Below are positions 44,275-52,989 of a DNA stretch of 64,000 nt, one piece after another. Position numbers and translations under genes: made by a program. Every line of letters starts with the position of its first letter. Within the stretch, counting starts at the first letter, position 1. The notes under the pieces are model-generated. The model had not been told where the DNA came from, searched no databases, and saw only the letters and a list, made by a program, of their open reading frames with translations. Location of the stretch: positions 11,192-75,191 of the forward strand of contig NZ_QGTD01000018.1 in the NCBI RefSeq assembly GCF_003176895.1, read 5' to 3'. The DNA is from Gracilibacillus dipsosauri (lineage in GTDB: Bacteria; Bacillota; Bacilli; Bacillales; Amphibacillaceae).

Positions 44275-44319
44275 AAAAAAACGAATTGGACAAAAGATGT
44301 TTCGTCCTTTTCGTTTTTT
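44275..44319. terminator. Bidirectional terminator between dhaL and the second deoR gene
   Basis: AAAAACGAA-TT-GGAC (44277-44291) pairs with GTCC-TT-TTCGTTTTT (44304-44318), with A and T runs on the two sides. The second deoR stop codon begins inside it. Confidence 0.85.
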
Positions 44320-45091
44320 ATGACTTCATAAATTGAACGTGATTTTTTTCAAAGACTTTTTTGAGATCTTGATTAATATCTTCATCAGAAATGAATAAAT
44401 CAATATCCTCCACACTTGCAAAAGAAGCAATAGAGTTATCACCGATTTTCGTATGATCAACGATGGCTACCACTTTTTCTACCTTATTGACAATAACTTT
44501 TTTTAATTCCACCTCATAGACACTAAAATCCGTTAAACCTTCTTCCACCGTAAAGCCTCTTGCAGAGGTAAATAGGATATCTACATGGATTTGATTAAGA
44601 ATACTTGTTCCAAATGGGCCTTCTAATGCCATGGACCCATTCCTTAACATTCCCCCTAGAAGAATAACGGTAATAGCGGGGTTATCTCGTAATTCGATGG
44701 CAGTAGAAATACCATTCGTTAAGACGGTTAGACGAATATTTTCTTCTTTTAATAAGCGTGCAATTTCCAAAGCGGTTGTACTAGCATCTAAGAAGATACA
44801 GTTCTTGTCATGTATTAGACTCATTGCTTTTTTTGCAATAGCTATCTTGCTTTCTTTATTTTTCTTTTCTCTTGCGGAAAATGTATTTTCTGCTTTGATA
44901 GGAGAATCAAGTACTGCTCCACCATGTGTTCTCGTTAATAATCCTTTTTTCTCCATCTGGGACAAATCACTTCTTAAAGTTGCCTCAGAAACATTTAACA
45001 TTTGAGATAGCTCTTTCACTGTTATCCTTTTTTTGTCTTTTAATATTTCTAAAATGACGTTCCTGCGTTCCGCTGCAAACATTTTACTCAA
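44318..45091 (-). CDS. DeoR/GlpR family transcriptional regulator (second copy)
   Basis: A 257-aa regulator paralogous to the one at 34949. The HTH is RRNVILEILKDKKRITVKEL, then LNVSEATLRSDLSQMEKKGL, then TRTHGGAVL. The sensor domain has CIFLDASTTALEIARLL, LTVLTNGIS and LLGGMLRNGSMALEGPFG. I chose the TTG at 45091, preceded by AAGGGTGAT; a GTG at 45100 lies inside that site. It is transcribed opposite to both operons it sits between and faces the promoter of the second operon, as expected for a local repressor. Confidence 0.88.
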   Translation of the reverse strand: MSKMFAAERRNVILEILKDKKRITVKELSQMLNVSEATLRSDLSQMEKKGLLTRTHGGAVLDSPIKAENTFSAREKKNKESKIAIAKKAMSLIHDKNCIFLDASTTALEIARLLKEENIRLTVLTNGISTAIELRDNPAITVILLGGMLRNGSMALEGPFGTSILNQIHVDILFTSARGFTVEEGLTDFSVYEVELKKVIVNKVEKVVAIVDHTKIGDNSIASFASVEDIDLFISDEDINQDLKKVFEKNHVQFMKS

Positions 45092-45304
45092 TATAATCAC
45101 CCTTATACCAGTCTAATATCTCTGCATTTCTAATAAGTGTATCACATTATGATAACAAACGTAATCAAAATATATTGAAATATTTTCTTTTCTTAACATT
45201 ATACGCTTAAAAACATTTCGCTTTTTATTGATTAAATTAAAAATGCAAATATTTATTCATAAATATAACTACATCACCGGGTGTAAATACGAAATTGAAT
45301 AACA

Positions 45305-45374
45305 AAAACGAAAATAAACGAAAATAAATATTGAAATAAAACAAAAATTATAATAAAATGAAAACGAAAACAAA
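45305..45374 (+). promoter_or_regulatory. Promoter of the isomerase/pentose-phosphate operon with AACGAAA boxes
   Basis: TTGAAA (45331-45336), a 17-bp spacer and TAAAAT (45354-45359). Directly before the -35 are two boxes, AAAACGAAAATAAACGAAA (within 45305-45325), and directly after the -10 is GAAAACGAAAACAAA (45360-45374). This mirrors 35758-35815. The 45092-45304 stretch before it holds the deoR upstream region and no ORF. Confidence 0.65.
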
Positions 45375-45395
45375 TAATAATGAAAGGATGGTAAA

Positions 45396-45854
45396 ATGAA
45401 AATTGCCATTGGTAGCGATCATAACGGCTTTAACATGAAAGAAGTGATAAAAGCTTACTTACAGGATGAAAATTATCAATTTGTCGATTATGGATGTTAT
45501 ACGTGTGATGCCATTGATTATCCTGATGTTGCTTTCCAGGTAGCTTCAGATATAAGGAAAGGAAAAGTAGATCGAGGGATATTGATATGCGGAACAGGTA
45601 TTGGGGTTGCGATAGCTGCTTGCAAATATCCAGGGATTCGTGCTGCACTATGTCATGACACCTATTCGGCTGAAAGAGCCCAACTCAGTAATAATGCTCA
45701 AATCATTACAATGGGTGGACAGATTATTGGAACAGAATTAGCTAAGAAAGTAATAGCAACTTATTTAAATTCCTCTTGGGCAGGTGGCTCTGAAAGAAAA
45801 GTAAACAAAATTACAGCAAAAGAAAAGGAGTTTATCGAAAAATCTACGAACTAG
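45396..45854 (+). CDS. rpiB: RpiB/LacAB-type sugar-phosphate isomerase (DerI/EryI-like)
   Basis: A 152-aa isomerase. MKIAIGSDHNGFNMKEVIKA and the anion loop with catalytic Cys, GILICGTGIGVAIAACK (about 66-82), followed by ALCHDTYSAERAQLSNNAQI with its His, are RpiB hallmarks. Ribose 5-phosphate is the textbook substrate, but RpiB homologues in erythritol operons (DerI in Mycobacterium, EryI in Brucella) interconvert D-erythrulose 4-phosphate and D-erythrose 4-phosphate. Its place next to a LerI-like isomerase favours the latter. It is first in the second operon. Confidence 0.88.
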   Translation: MKIAIGSDHNGFNMKEVIKAYLQDENYQFVDYGCYTCDAIDYPDVAFQVASDIRKGKVDRGILICGTGIGVAIAACKYPGIRAALCHDTYSAERAQLSNNAQIITMGGQIIGTELAKKVIATYLNSSWAGGSERKVNKITAKEKEFIEKSTN

Positions 45855-45890
45855 CCTTCCATCTGAAAATGCGGAGAAGGGAGTAATAAG

Positions 45891-46847
45891 ATGCGAGACC
45901 TCACATTTGATTTTTTGCGAGTTACCGAACAGGCAGCTTTAGCAGCTTATCCATGGGTAGGCAGTGGAAATAAATTAAAGGCAGATGGTGCTGCAACGAA
46001 TGCCATGCGAGATACACTAAATAAAATAGATTTTGATGGAAAGATCGTAATTGGTGAAGGAGAAATCGATAATGCTCCAATGCTATATATAGGGGAAGAA
46101 GTAGGGGCAGGTGTCAATCCGAAGGTAGATATTGCGGTAGATCCTATCGAAGGAACAACTTCTACCGTAAATGGACAAGAAAATGCTTTTACCGTTATTG
46201 CTGCAGCACCAAGAAACACACTACTCCATGCGCCAGATATGTATATGGAAAAAATCGTTGTAGGAACAGAAGCCAAGGGAGAAATTGATCTTAATGCTTC
46301 ATTAGTAGAAAATGTGCATGTCGTTGCAAAAGCAAATGAAAAAAATATAAAAGACATGAGAATTCTTATTCAAAATAGAGAACGCCATACCCAATTAATT
46401 GATGAGGTACGAAATATTGGGGCAAAAGTGTATCTATTTGATGAAGGAGACATAACTTATGCAGCTGCAACTTGTATGAAGAAACAAGGAATAGATTTAT
46501 TTTATGGAATAGGGGGAGCCCCTGAAGGTGTTTTAGCTGCAGTTGCTGTTAAATGTCTTGGAGGAGACATGCAGGCAAAGCTACTCCCAAAAAATAAAAC
46601 GGAGTATGAAAGATGTGTAGAAATGGGTTTATACAATCCTAATAAGATATTGAAGCTTCATAATTTAATCAGCTCGGATAAATGTTTGTTTGTAGCTACG
46701 GGAATTACGGAAAATATTTTGTTAAAAGGTATCGTATTAGATACTGATTCCAATTATGTTACTCATTCTCTACTATTAAATGGTCAAAATAAGCATATAA
46801 GATATATCGAGTGTAAACATTTTAATTATCAGGAGCTCGTTAAATGA
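45891..46847 (+). CDS. glpX: Class II fructose-1,6-bisphosphatase (GlpX)
   Basis: A 318-aa Li-sensitive-phosphatase-fold enzyme that removes the 1-phosphate of fructose (or sedoheptulose) bisphosphate. Metal-binding stretches are IVIGEGEIDNAPMLYIGEEV (about 51-70) and VDIAVDPIEGTTSTVNGQEN (about 79-98), with YGIGGAPEGVLAAVAVKCLG later. Length matches the family. In this operon it would regenerate fructose 6-phosphate, the donor that transaldolase needs to consume erythrose 4-phosphate. GGGAG precedes the ATG. Confidence 0.92.
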   Translation: MRDLTFDFLRVTEQAALAAYPWVGSGNKLKADGAATNAMRDTLNKIDFDGKIVIGEGEIDNAPMLYIGEEVGAGVNPKVDIAVDPIEGTTSTVNGQENAFTVIAAAPRNTLLHAPDMYMEKIVVGTEAKGEIDLNASLVENVHVVAKANEKNIKDMRILIQNRERHTQLIDEVRNIGAKVYLFDEGDITYAAATCMKKQGIDLFYGIGGAPEGVLAAVAVKCLGGDMQAKLLPKNKTEYERCVEMGLYNPNKILKLHNLISSDKCLFVATGITENILLKGIVLDTDSNYVTHSLLLNGQNKHIRYIECKHFNYQELVK

Positions 46848-46893
46848 GGTAAAAGCATATTTAATAGAATAGTAATTTTAGAGGAGGGCAAGG

Positions 46894-47538
46894 ATGAAGT
46901 TTTTTCTTGATACTGCAGACATAAATGAAATTAAACGGATAAACCAATTAGGTCTTGTTGATGGGATTACGACTAATCCATCCATTATTGCTAAGGAAGG
47001 AAAGAATTTTGAAGAAGTCATTAAAGAAATTTGTAGTGTGGTGAAAGGACCAGTAAGTGCTGAAGTCATCGGAATGGAAACAGAAGAGATGTTGCAGGAA
47101 GCAAGAGAAATAGCTAAATGGGCCACCAATGTAGTAGTGAAAATTCCTATGACAGAAGCGGGATTACGGGCTGTTCATATTTTATCAAGAGAGGGCATCA
47201 AAACAAATGTAACACTAATTTTCTCGGTTGCCCAAGGCTTAATGGCTACAAAAGCGGGTGCGAATTATATCAGTCCATTTGTAGGGAGAATAGATGATAC
47301 CGGAACAGATGGAGTAAATCTAGTAAAAGATTTGAAACAAATCCTAAATGAATATCAATTCGATACAGAGATCATAACGGCGAGTATACGAAATATCAGT
47401 CATTTACAAAATGCAGCGATTGCAGGGGCGGATATTGCTACCATTCCAGGATCATTATTTCCAAAATTATGGAGCCATCCATTAACCGATATCGGTATTG
47501 AAAAATTTTTAGCGGATTGGGAAAAGGTACCGAAATAA
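46894..47538 (+). CDS. Transaldolase, TalC/FSA-like small subfamily
   Basis: A 214-aa TIM-barrel aldolase. [33 protein letters not shown] and the Schiff-base Lys in [15 protein letters not shown] (about 82-96), followed by [20 protein letters not shown], identify the subfamily, which includes true transaldolase of Bacillus subtilis and fructose-6-phosphate aldolase. It would convert erythrose 4-phosphate plus fructose 6-phosphate to sedoheptulose 7-phosphate plus glyceraldehyde 3-phosphate. GAGGAGGG lies upstream of the ATG. Confidence 0.9.
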   Translation: MKFFLDTADINEIKRINQLGLVDGITTNPSIIAKEGKNFEEVIKEICSVVKGPVSAEVIGMETEEMLQEAREIAKWATNVVVKIPMTEAGLRAVHILSREGIKTNVTLIFSVAQGLMATKAGANYISPFVGRIDDTGTDGVNLVKDLKQILNEYQFDTEIITASIRNISHLQNAAIAGADIATIPGSLFPKLWSHPLTDIGIEKFLADWEKVPK

Positions 47539-47554
47539 GAGAGGAGGAGTTATT

Positions 47555-49561
47555 TTGTCAGCTACGAGGGAAATAGACCAGTTAGCCATTGATACAATAA
47601 GAATGCTTTCTATTGATATGGTAGAAAAAGCAAATTCGGGACATCCTGGTCTACCGATGGGAGCTGCGCCAATGGCACATGTTTTGTGGACAAAGCATTT
47701 AAAGCATAGCCCAGCAAATCCTCATTGGTTTAATCGGGATCGATTCATTTTATCAGCAGGTCATGGATCTGCTTTATTATATAGTCTGTTATATTTGCAT
47801 GGCTATGATATTCCATTAGAAGAATTAAGAAATTTTAGACAATGGGGAAGTAAGACACCTGGTCATCCGGAATATGGTCATACAGTAGGCGTAGAAGCTA
47901 CAACAGGACCTCTCGGTCAAGGAATCTCAATGGCTGTTGGTATAGCGATGGCCGAACGTTTCCTTGCCTCCAAATACAATCAAAGAAGTCATTCCATTAT
48001 CGATCATTTTACGTATAGTTTATGTAGTGATGGAGATTTAATGGAGGGGATTTCACATGAATCAGCTTCATTGGCGGGTCATTTAAGGCTGGGGAAGTTA
48101 ATGGTTTTGTATGATTCCAATGATATTTCATTGGATGGTGAATTAGGTCGTTCCTTCTCAGAAGATGTCGCAAAGAGGTTTAAAGCTTACGGATGGCAAG
48201 TGTTAAAGGTGGAGGATGGTAATGATTTGAATGAAATAGATGAAGCCATTCTACTAGCGAAACAAAATAGGCAAAAACCTACCTTGATCGAAGTGAAAAC
48301 CATCATTGGCTTTGGAGCTCCGAATAAAGCTGGTACGGCAGCTGCACATGGTACAGCCTTAGGGAAAGAGGAAAGAGAATTAGTAAAGAAGTATTACAAC
48401 TGGACATTTGATCAACCATTTACCATTCCTGAATCAGTCAAGAATTTTTATCAAAGATTAAAAAAAGAAGCGCAAATAAAAGAGGAAAAGTGGAAGCGAC
48501 AATGGGAAGCTTATCAAGTGGCTTATAATGAAAAGGCTTACGAATTAAAAGCAATTATGCAAGGCAAGCTACCTGATAATTGGCAACCAATATTACCAAA
48601 CTACTCCTTTACAGAACCTGTATCGACTAGAGATGCTTCTGGCAAAGTTTTAAATGAAATTGCTAAGAAGATCCCATTCTTTATAGGTGGTTCTGCAGAT
48701 TTATCAGGGTCAACGAAAACAATGATTGAGCAAGAGCGAGACTTTCACCCAAATAGTTATGATGGACGAAATATTTGGTTTGGTGTGAGGGAATTTGCGA
48801 TGGGTGCAGCATTAAATGGAATGGCATCGCATAGTGGAATGAAAGTATTCGGTGGTACCTTTTTTGTATTTTCGGACTATTTGCGTTCTGCTATTCGGAC
48901 AGCGGCTTTAATGAAGGTTCCTGTCACCTATATACTGACACATGATAGTATCGCGGTTGGGGAGGATGGTCCAACCCATCAGCCTATTGAACACTTAGCA
49001 TCATTAAGAGCAATGCCTAACCTATGTGTGATAAGACCAGCGGATGGAAATGAAGTAGCCACAGCTTGGCAATTAGCCATAGAAAGTAAAAACATTCCAC
49101 ACGTATTAGTACTAACTCGTCAAAAACTTCCTCCAGCAACTGTATCACGCGAGCAAGCGGAACAAGGGGTAAAAAGAGGTGCCTATATCATCTCTGAAGC
49201 ACCTCACGCTCCTGCAGGACAACTATTAGCAACAGGCTCGGAAGTACACTTAGCTATCGAAGCACAAAAGGCATTACAAAAGGAAGGTATCTATGTATCG
49301 GTTGTCAGTATGCCGTCCTGGGATCGATTCGAAAAACAATCGCTAGAATATAAGCATAAAATCTTACCTAGATCTATCCAAGCAAAATTAGCGATTGAAA
49401 TGGCTTCCTCTTTAGGTTGGCACAAATATGTGGGAGATTTCGGTGATGTAATAAGTATGGAAACATTTGGTGCATCAGCAAAAGGGGAAGTGTTAGTAAA
49501 GGAATATGGCTTTACCGTGGAAAATATAGTCAAGCGAATGAAAGCAATCTTACAGAGTTAA
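47555..49561 (+). CDS. tkt: Transketolase
   Basis: A 668-aa thiamine-diphosphate enzyme of normal length. TPP-binding features include [20 protein letters not shown] (about 26-45), [20 protein letters not shown] and the GDG-type motif [20 protein letters not shown] (with NDIS following). The pyrimidine domain has [20 protein letters not shown] and [23 protein letters not shown] start, with GAGGAGG seven bases upstream. It is probably an operon-dedicated copy; the chromosome is likely to carry a housekeeping tkt as well. Confidence 0.93.
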   Translation: MSATREIDQLAIDTIRMLSIDMVEKANSGHPGLPMGAAPMAHVLWTKHLKHSPANPHWFNRDRFILSAGHGSALLYSLLYLHGYDIPLEELRNFRQWGSKTPGHPEYGHTVGVEATTGPLGQGISMAVGIAMAERFLASKYNQRSHSIIDHFTYSLCSDGDLMEGISHESASLAGHLRLGKLMVLYDSNDISLDGELGRSFSEDVAKRFKAYGWQVLKVEDGNDLNEIDEAILLAKQNRQKPTLIEVKTIIGFGAPNKAGTAAAHGTALGKEERELVKKYYNWTFDQPFTIPESVKNFYQRLKKEAQIKEEKWKRQWEAYQVAYNEKAYELKAIMQGKLPDNWQPILPNYSFTEPVSTRDASGKVLNEIAKKIPFFIGGSADLSGSTKTMIEQERDFHPNSYDGRNIWFGVREFAMGAALNGMASHSGMKVFGGTFFVFSDYLRSAIRTAALMKVPVTYILTHDSIAVGEDGPTHQPIEHLASLRAMPNLCVIRPADGNEVATAWQLAIESKNIPHVLVLTRQKLPPATVSREQAEQGVKRGAYIISEAPHAPAGQLLATGSEVHLAIEAQKALQKEGIYVSVVSMPSWDRFEKQSLEYKHKILPRSIQAKLAIEMASSLGWHKYVGDFGDVISMETFGASAKGEVLVKEYGFTVENIVKRMKAILQS

Positions 49562-49603
49562 CAACGTCCTTGTATTCCTTATGTCATAAAAGGAGTGGAT
49601 AAA

Positions 49604-50548
49604 GTGAAGATACAAAACTATGAGAAAGTCAATCATGAAATCAAAAGCAAATTCGAAGAGCTTAAAGAGAAACATCCAAATCGACTAAAGAAAAAATTAA
49701 ATGTATCATGGAGCAATTGGGGATTTGGTTTAGAGGATCTAGAAGATTCACTCACACGACTAAAGCAAGCAGGAGTTAATTATATCGAACTACATGGGAA
49801 TCATTACGGGGATGACTTAGGATATAATATAGAAGAAACACAAAAACTATTGAAAAAATATGATATCAAAGTCTCCGGTGTTTGTGGAATGTTCTCCGCA
49901 GAAAATGATTTATCTAGTAATTCGCACATTAGTAGGCAAGTAGCAATAGATTATATAAGAAGAGAAGTAGAATTCACTTCTAAAATCGGTGGGCATTATT
50001 TATTAGTAGTTCCTGGTGCAGTAGGTCGTCCAAATAAATATGATGATGCTGAATTTTACCGTAGTGTACAAACCCTAAAGCTACTTGCCCCTCTTTTTAA
50101 AAAGCATCATGTTAAAGCAGCGATTGAACCAATCCGGTCTGCAGAAGTCAGCTTTATTCATACTTTTGAAGATGCTAAAAGATTTATTCGTGCAGTAGGC
50201 CATGAAGGTGTCATGCATATCAATGGAGATCTTTATCATATGCAAAGTGAAGAAGCACATATTAGTCAAGCGATTTTGGATGCGAGAAATCAATTAATAA
50301 ATTTGCATTTAGCGGATAGTAACAGAAGGGCATTGGGAGAAGGCTTCCTAGATATCGATACAGTGATCATGGCTTTATACTTAATTGGCTTCAATCAAGA
50401 TGGGAAATTTGTTACTCCAGAGCCTCTTGGACCAGGAGGAGATCCTTACCCCGCTATGAATTCCATCCCTAATAAGGATGAACTCAATAAATTAGTAAGG
50501 CAAACGATCGATTATTTCAGAGGAAGAGAAGCGGAATTATTGAAGTGA
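49604..50548 (+). CDS. TIM-barrel sugar-phosphate isomerase/epimerase (LerI/EryH-like)
   Basis: A 314-aa AP-endonuclease-2/xylose-isomerase-like barrel. Probable metal ligands are the Glu in VKAAIEPIRSAEV, the Asp in MHINGDLYHMQSEEAH, the His in LINLHLADSNRRALGEG and the Glu in FVTPEPLGPGGDPYPAM. Homologues in erythritol operons (LerI in Mycobacterium, EryH in Brucella) convert L-erythrulose 1-phosphate to D-erythrulose 4-phosphate, the step missing between the DhaK/L kinase and the RpiB-like isomerase here. GTG 49604 has AAAGGAG eight bases upstream; GTG 49595 lies in that site. Confidence 0.8.
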   Translation: MKIQNYEKVNHEIKSKFEELKEKHPNRLKKKLNVSWSNWGFGLEDLEDSLTRLKQAGVNYIELHGNHYGDDLGYNIEETQKLLKKYDIKVSGVCGMFSAENDLSSNSHISRQVAIDYIRREVEFTSKIGGHYLLVVPGAVGRPNKYDDAEFYRSVQTLKLLAPLFKKHHVKAAIEPIRSAEVSFIHTFEDAKRFIRAVGHEGVMHINGDLYHMQSEEAHISQAILDARNQLINLHLADSNRRALGEGFLDIDTVIMALYLIGFNQDGKFVTPEPLGPGGDPYPAMNSIPNKDELNKLVRQTIDYFRGREAELLK

Positions 50549-50569
50549 CAGCCCTTTTAAAAGATTGAG

Positions 50570-50604
50570 CTCTTTCCCTTTCTATAGAAGGGAAAGAGTT
50601 TTTT
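50570..50604 (+). terminator. Terminator of the second tetritol operon
   Basis: CTCTTTCCCTT (50570-50580) pairs with AAGGGAAAGAG (50588-50598), loop TCTATAG, then six T. Confidence 0.9.
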
Positions 50605-50713
50605 GTTTTAGGTGTCAATAGATGTTAAACTAAAATATCGGAATCTATAATTTCGAATATTAAAACTTTACTTCGGAAGCTATTACTAGACTATGATCTT
50701 ATTCGACAAAATA

Positions 50714-50768
50714 TGACATAAAAAATTCCAAAATTTTTATGTCAAATTCTACAAGATTATGATATAAT
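50714..50768 (+). promoter_or_regulatory. Capsule operon promoter region with a palindromic operator candidate
   Basis: A perfect 11-bp inverted repeat TGACATAAAAA (50714-50724) and TTTTTATGTCA (50734-50744) lies just before a -10 TATAAT (50763-50768) and overlaps where the -35 would be (near 50740). The candidate -35 itself is weak, which suits activator or repressor control. Confidence 0.5.
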
Positions 50769-50828
50769 TCGCTTTATGGTGTGTCTACATCTTAATGAAA
50801 AGGACATGAATTTGGAGGTTTATACGTA

Positions 50829-51593
50829 ATGGAGGAAACAATTTCGCTTAAGGAAATATTTAGCGTCTTAAAGAAGAGGTTAATGCTTATTGTATTGTTA
50901 GTGGTAGGAGCCATCTTAGTTAGTGCCATCGTAAGTTATTTTATCATCACGCCAACCTATCAAGCCAGTACGCAATTTATCGTTAATCAAGATACAAATG
51001 AAAATAATGCAGTAGATATTAATCAAATACGTTCCAATGTCGAGATTATTAATACATATAACGACATTATTAGTAGTAAAAGAATATTAGATCAAGTAGT
51101 AGAAGAATTAGATTTAACTATTTCTGCCGGTGCATTAGGTGAGAAAATCAGTATATCAAGCGCAGAGAGTTCACAAGTGGTAACATTATCCGCAACAGAT
51201 GCTGATCCTGAGGTTGCAGCAGAAATCGCCAATACAACCGTACAAATATTTCAAACAGATCTTCCAGAATTGATGAATGTCAATAATGTTAACGTATTAA
51301 CGGAAGCGACCGTAGCGGCTGATCCAAGCCCCGTAAGTCCAAAGCCATTGCTAAATATTGCAATAGCAGTAGTTTTAGCACTTATGGTTGGTGTCGGATT
51401 AGCATTCTTGCTTGAGTATTTAGATAATACGATCAAAACAGAAGAAGATGTCGAGAATAAATTAGAATTACCTATATTAGGGGTCATCTCCCATGTTACA
51501 GAAGATGATATTAAAGTCACGACCGTACCGCGTTCTAGTAATGTAAGAAGAGAAAGGGGGGCTATAAGTGGTCAGAGGAAGAAAACCGTTTAA
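50829..51593 (+). CDS. Capsule chain-length/kinase modulator (Wzz family, YwqC/CapA-like)
   Basis: A 254-aa membrane protein with two TM helices (about 17-40 and 172-192) around an extracytoplasmic loop. The N-terminus ETISLKEIFSVLKKRLMLIV and the Pro-rich pre-TM2 segment AADPSPVSPKPLLNIAIAVV are diagnostic. It controls polymer length and activates the BY-kinase encoded next, whose gene it overlaps by 26 bp. GGAGG lies 10 bp before the ATG. Confidence 0.92.
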   Translation: MEETISLKEIFSVLKKRLMLIVLLVVGAILVSAIVSYFIITPTYQASTQFIVNQDTNENNAVDINQIRSNVEIINTYNDIISSKRILDQVVEELDLTISAGALGEKISISSAESSQVVTLSATDADPEVAAEIANTTVQIFQTDLPELMNVNNVNVLTEATVAADPSPVSPKPLLNIAIAVVLALMVGVGLAFLLEYLDNTIKTEEDVENKLELPILGVISHVTEDDIKVTTVPRSSNVRRERGAISGQRKKTV

Positions 51594-52263
51594 GCAAACC
51601 AATATCCGTCATCTTATTACAAAGATTAATCCACGTTCACCTATTTCAGAGCAATATAAAACGGTAAGGACGAATTTGCAATTTTCTGCTGTGGATGGAG
51701 ATTTAAACAGTATGCTGATCACATCATCTGCCCCTTCAGAAGGGAAATCCTCTGTTACAGCGAACCTTGCTGTTGTTTTCGCACAGCAAGGGAAAAAGGT
51801 ATTATTAATTGATGCGGATATGCGTAAACCAACCTTACATTATACGTTTAGACTGGATAATCGAAAAGGTCTTAGTAGTGTACTGGTAGGTGGCACCACA
51901 TTTGAAGAATCCATTACGAAAAGTGATATACAAGGATTAGATTTACTACCTTGTGGCCCAGTGCCACCTAATCCGTCTGAACTACTCGGATCAAAATCAA
52001 TGGAAAGATTACTATCTGAAGCTTCTTTACAATATGATTTAGTCATTTTCGACACCCCACCAGTATTAGCGGTAACGGACGCACAAATATTAGCTAATAT
52101 TTGTGACGGAGTCGTCATGGTCGTAAGAAGTAAACAAACAGAATATGAATCCGCCCAAAAAGCGAAAGCCCTTCTAGAGGTTGGAAAAGCCAAATTACTA
52201 GGCGTCGTCTTAAACGACAAAGTAATGAAAAAGGGAAGCTACTATTATTATGGTGCGAATTAA
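51568..52263 (+). CDS. Bacterial tyrosine kinase (BY-kinase; YwqD/CapB/CpsD-like)
   Basis: A 231-aa cytoplasmic autokinase. Walker A is SSAPSEGKSSVTANLAVV (about 52-69), Walker A' VLLIDADMRKPTLHYTF (about 79-95) and Walker B YDLVIFDTPPVLAV. The C-terminus GSYYYYGAN is the short Tyr cluster that becomes phosphorylated. GTG 51568 follows GGGGGG, inside the end of the modulator gene. With the modulator upstream and the PHP phosphatase downstream it forms the usual phosphorylation cycle for polysaccharide assembly. Confidence 0.92.
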   Translation: MVRGRKPFKQTNIRHLITKINPRSPISEQYKTVRTNLQFSAVDGDLNSMLITSSAPSEGKSSVTANLAVVFAQQGKKVLLIDADMRKPTLHYTFRLDNRKGLSSVLVGGTTFEESITKSDIQGLDLLPCGPVPPNPSELLGSKSMERLLSEASLQYDLVIFDTPPVLAVTDAQILANICDGVVMVVRSKQTEYESAQKAKALLEVGKAKLLGVVLNDKVMKKGSYYYYGAN

Positions 52264-52292
52264 GAGACTTGAGCCTATCAAGTCTCTTTTTA
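52264..52292 (+). terminator. Terminator after the tyrosine kinase gene
   Basis: A perfect 9-bp stem GAGACTTGA and TCAAGTCTC, loop GCCTA, then TTTTTA. It separates modulator-kinase from the rest of the capsule genes. Confidence 0.88.
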
Positions 52293-52314
52293 TTGGTTTC
52301 ATAATTCCTCCCAA

Positions 52315-52515
52315 TCACCAAACTGAGCACACAAAAAAAGACCTCACCTCACAAAAGAGCGAATCGAACACACAATCAAATATACTGAGCTCACAAAGAA
52401 AAAGATCACCCCACAAACCAAAGAGCTGAATCAACAAAAGCAAAGAAGGCAGCTCGACTTAGAAATATTGAACCCACCACCACTACTAAACAAAAAATAC
52501 GCCTAACAACCTGAT
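52315..52515. repeat. Degenerate ~21-bp periodic array (one orientation)
   Basis: About nine or ten units of 20-24 bp carry a CACACAA/CTCACAA core, for example CTGAGCACACAAAAAAAGAC, CGAACACACAATCAAATATA and CTGAGCTCACAAAGAAAAAG. The core resembles the left half of the array at 20434-20770. No ORF. Confidence 0.55.
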
Positions 52516-52762
52516 CGCACGCAAACAATGATTACCCTATCCACGGAATGTTTCGACCATTTATTACATATGATTTGCAAAATGGAATGATTCTGGTATT
52601 CTTTATTAAGAACAATAAATGATAGAAAGGAGATAATATGTAAGGGACAATCAGTAGAAAACTTTGAAATAAAGATAAATTTAATAGGAAGAAATAAAGA
52701 ACAAAATATAAAAACGAGTCATTTACAGAGTCATATATAAGTCATGGGATAGGAAATAGGAA
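52516..52762. other. Intergenic region with a strong ribosome site before a start-stop pair
   Basis: No gene seen. AAAGGAGATAAT is followed directly by ATG-TAA (about 52626-52643), a perfectly placed ribosome site with no coding sequence. Confidence 0.4.
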
Positions 52763-52791
52763 TTACTAATGTTATAAAATTGTAATATAAT
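52763..52791 (+). promoter_or_regulatory. Promoter of the phosphatase and downstream capsule genes
   Basis: TTACTA (52763-52768), a 17-bp spacer and TATAAT (52786-52791). A leader of about 190 nt would follow, containing a run of nine T at about 52903-52911 and an outlying inverted repeat (AAAGTATAG and CTATACTTT). Confidence 0.6.
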
Positions 52792-52989
52792 TAGTGTATT
52801 TCTAATAGGCACAAAGTATAGTATTTATCAAAGCAAAGCATGTAAATACAAGCGTTGAAGAGTATTCGACAGTAACTACCAAAAATAAGTAGGAAATGCT
52901 ATTTTTTTTTATGGTGTTTACTGCTATACTTTAGAAATGGATGGTTGATAAGTATTCTAATAGAATGATTGATTAAATAGGAAAGGGCG

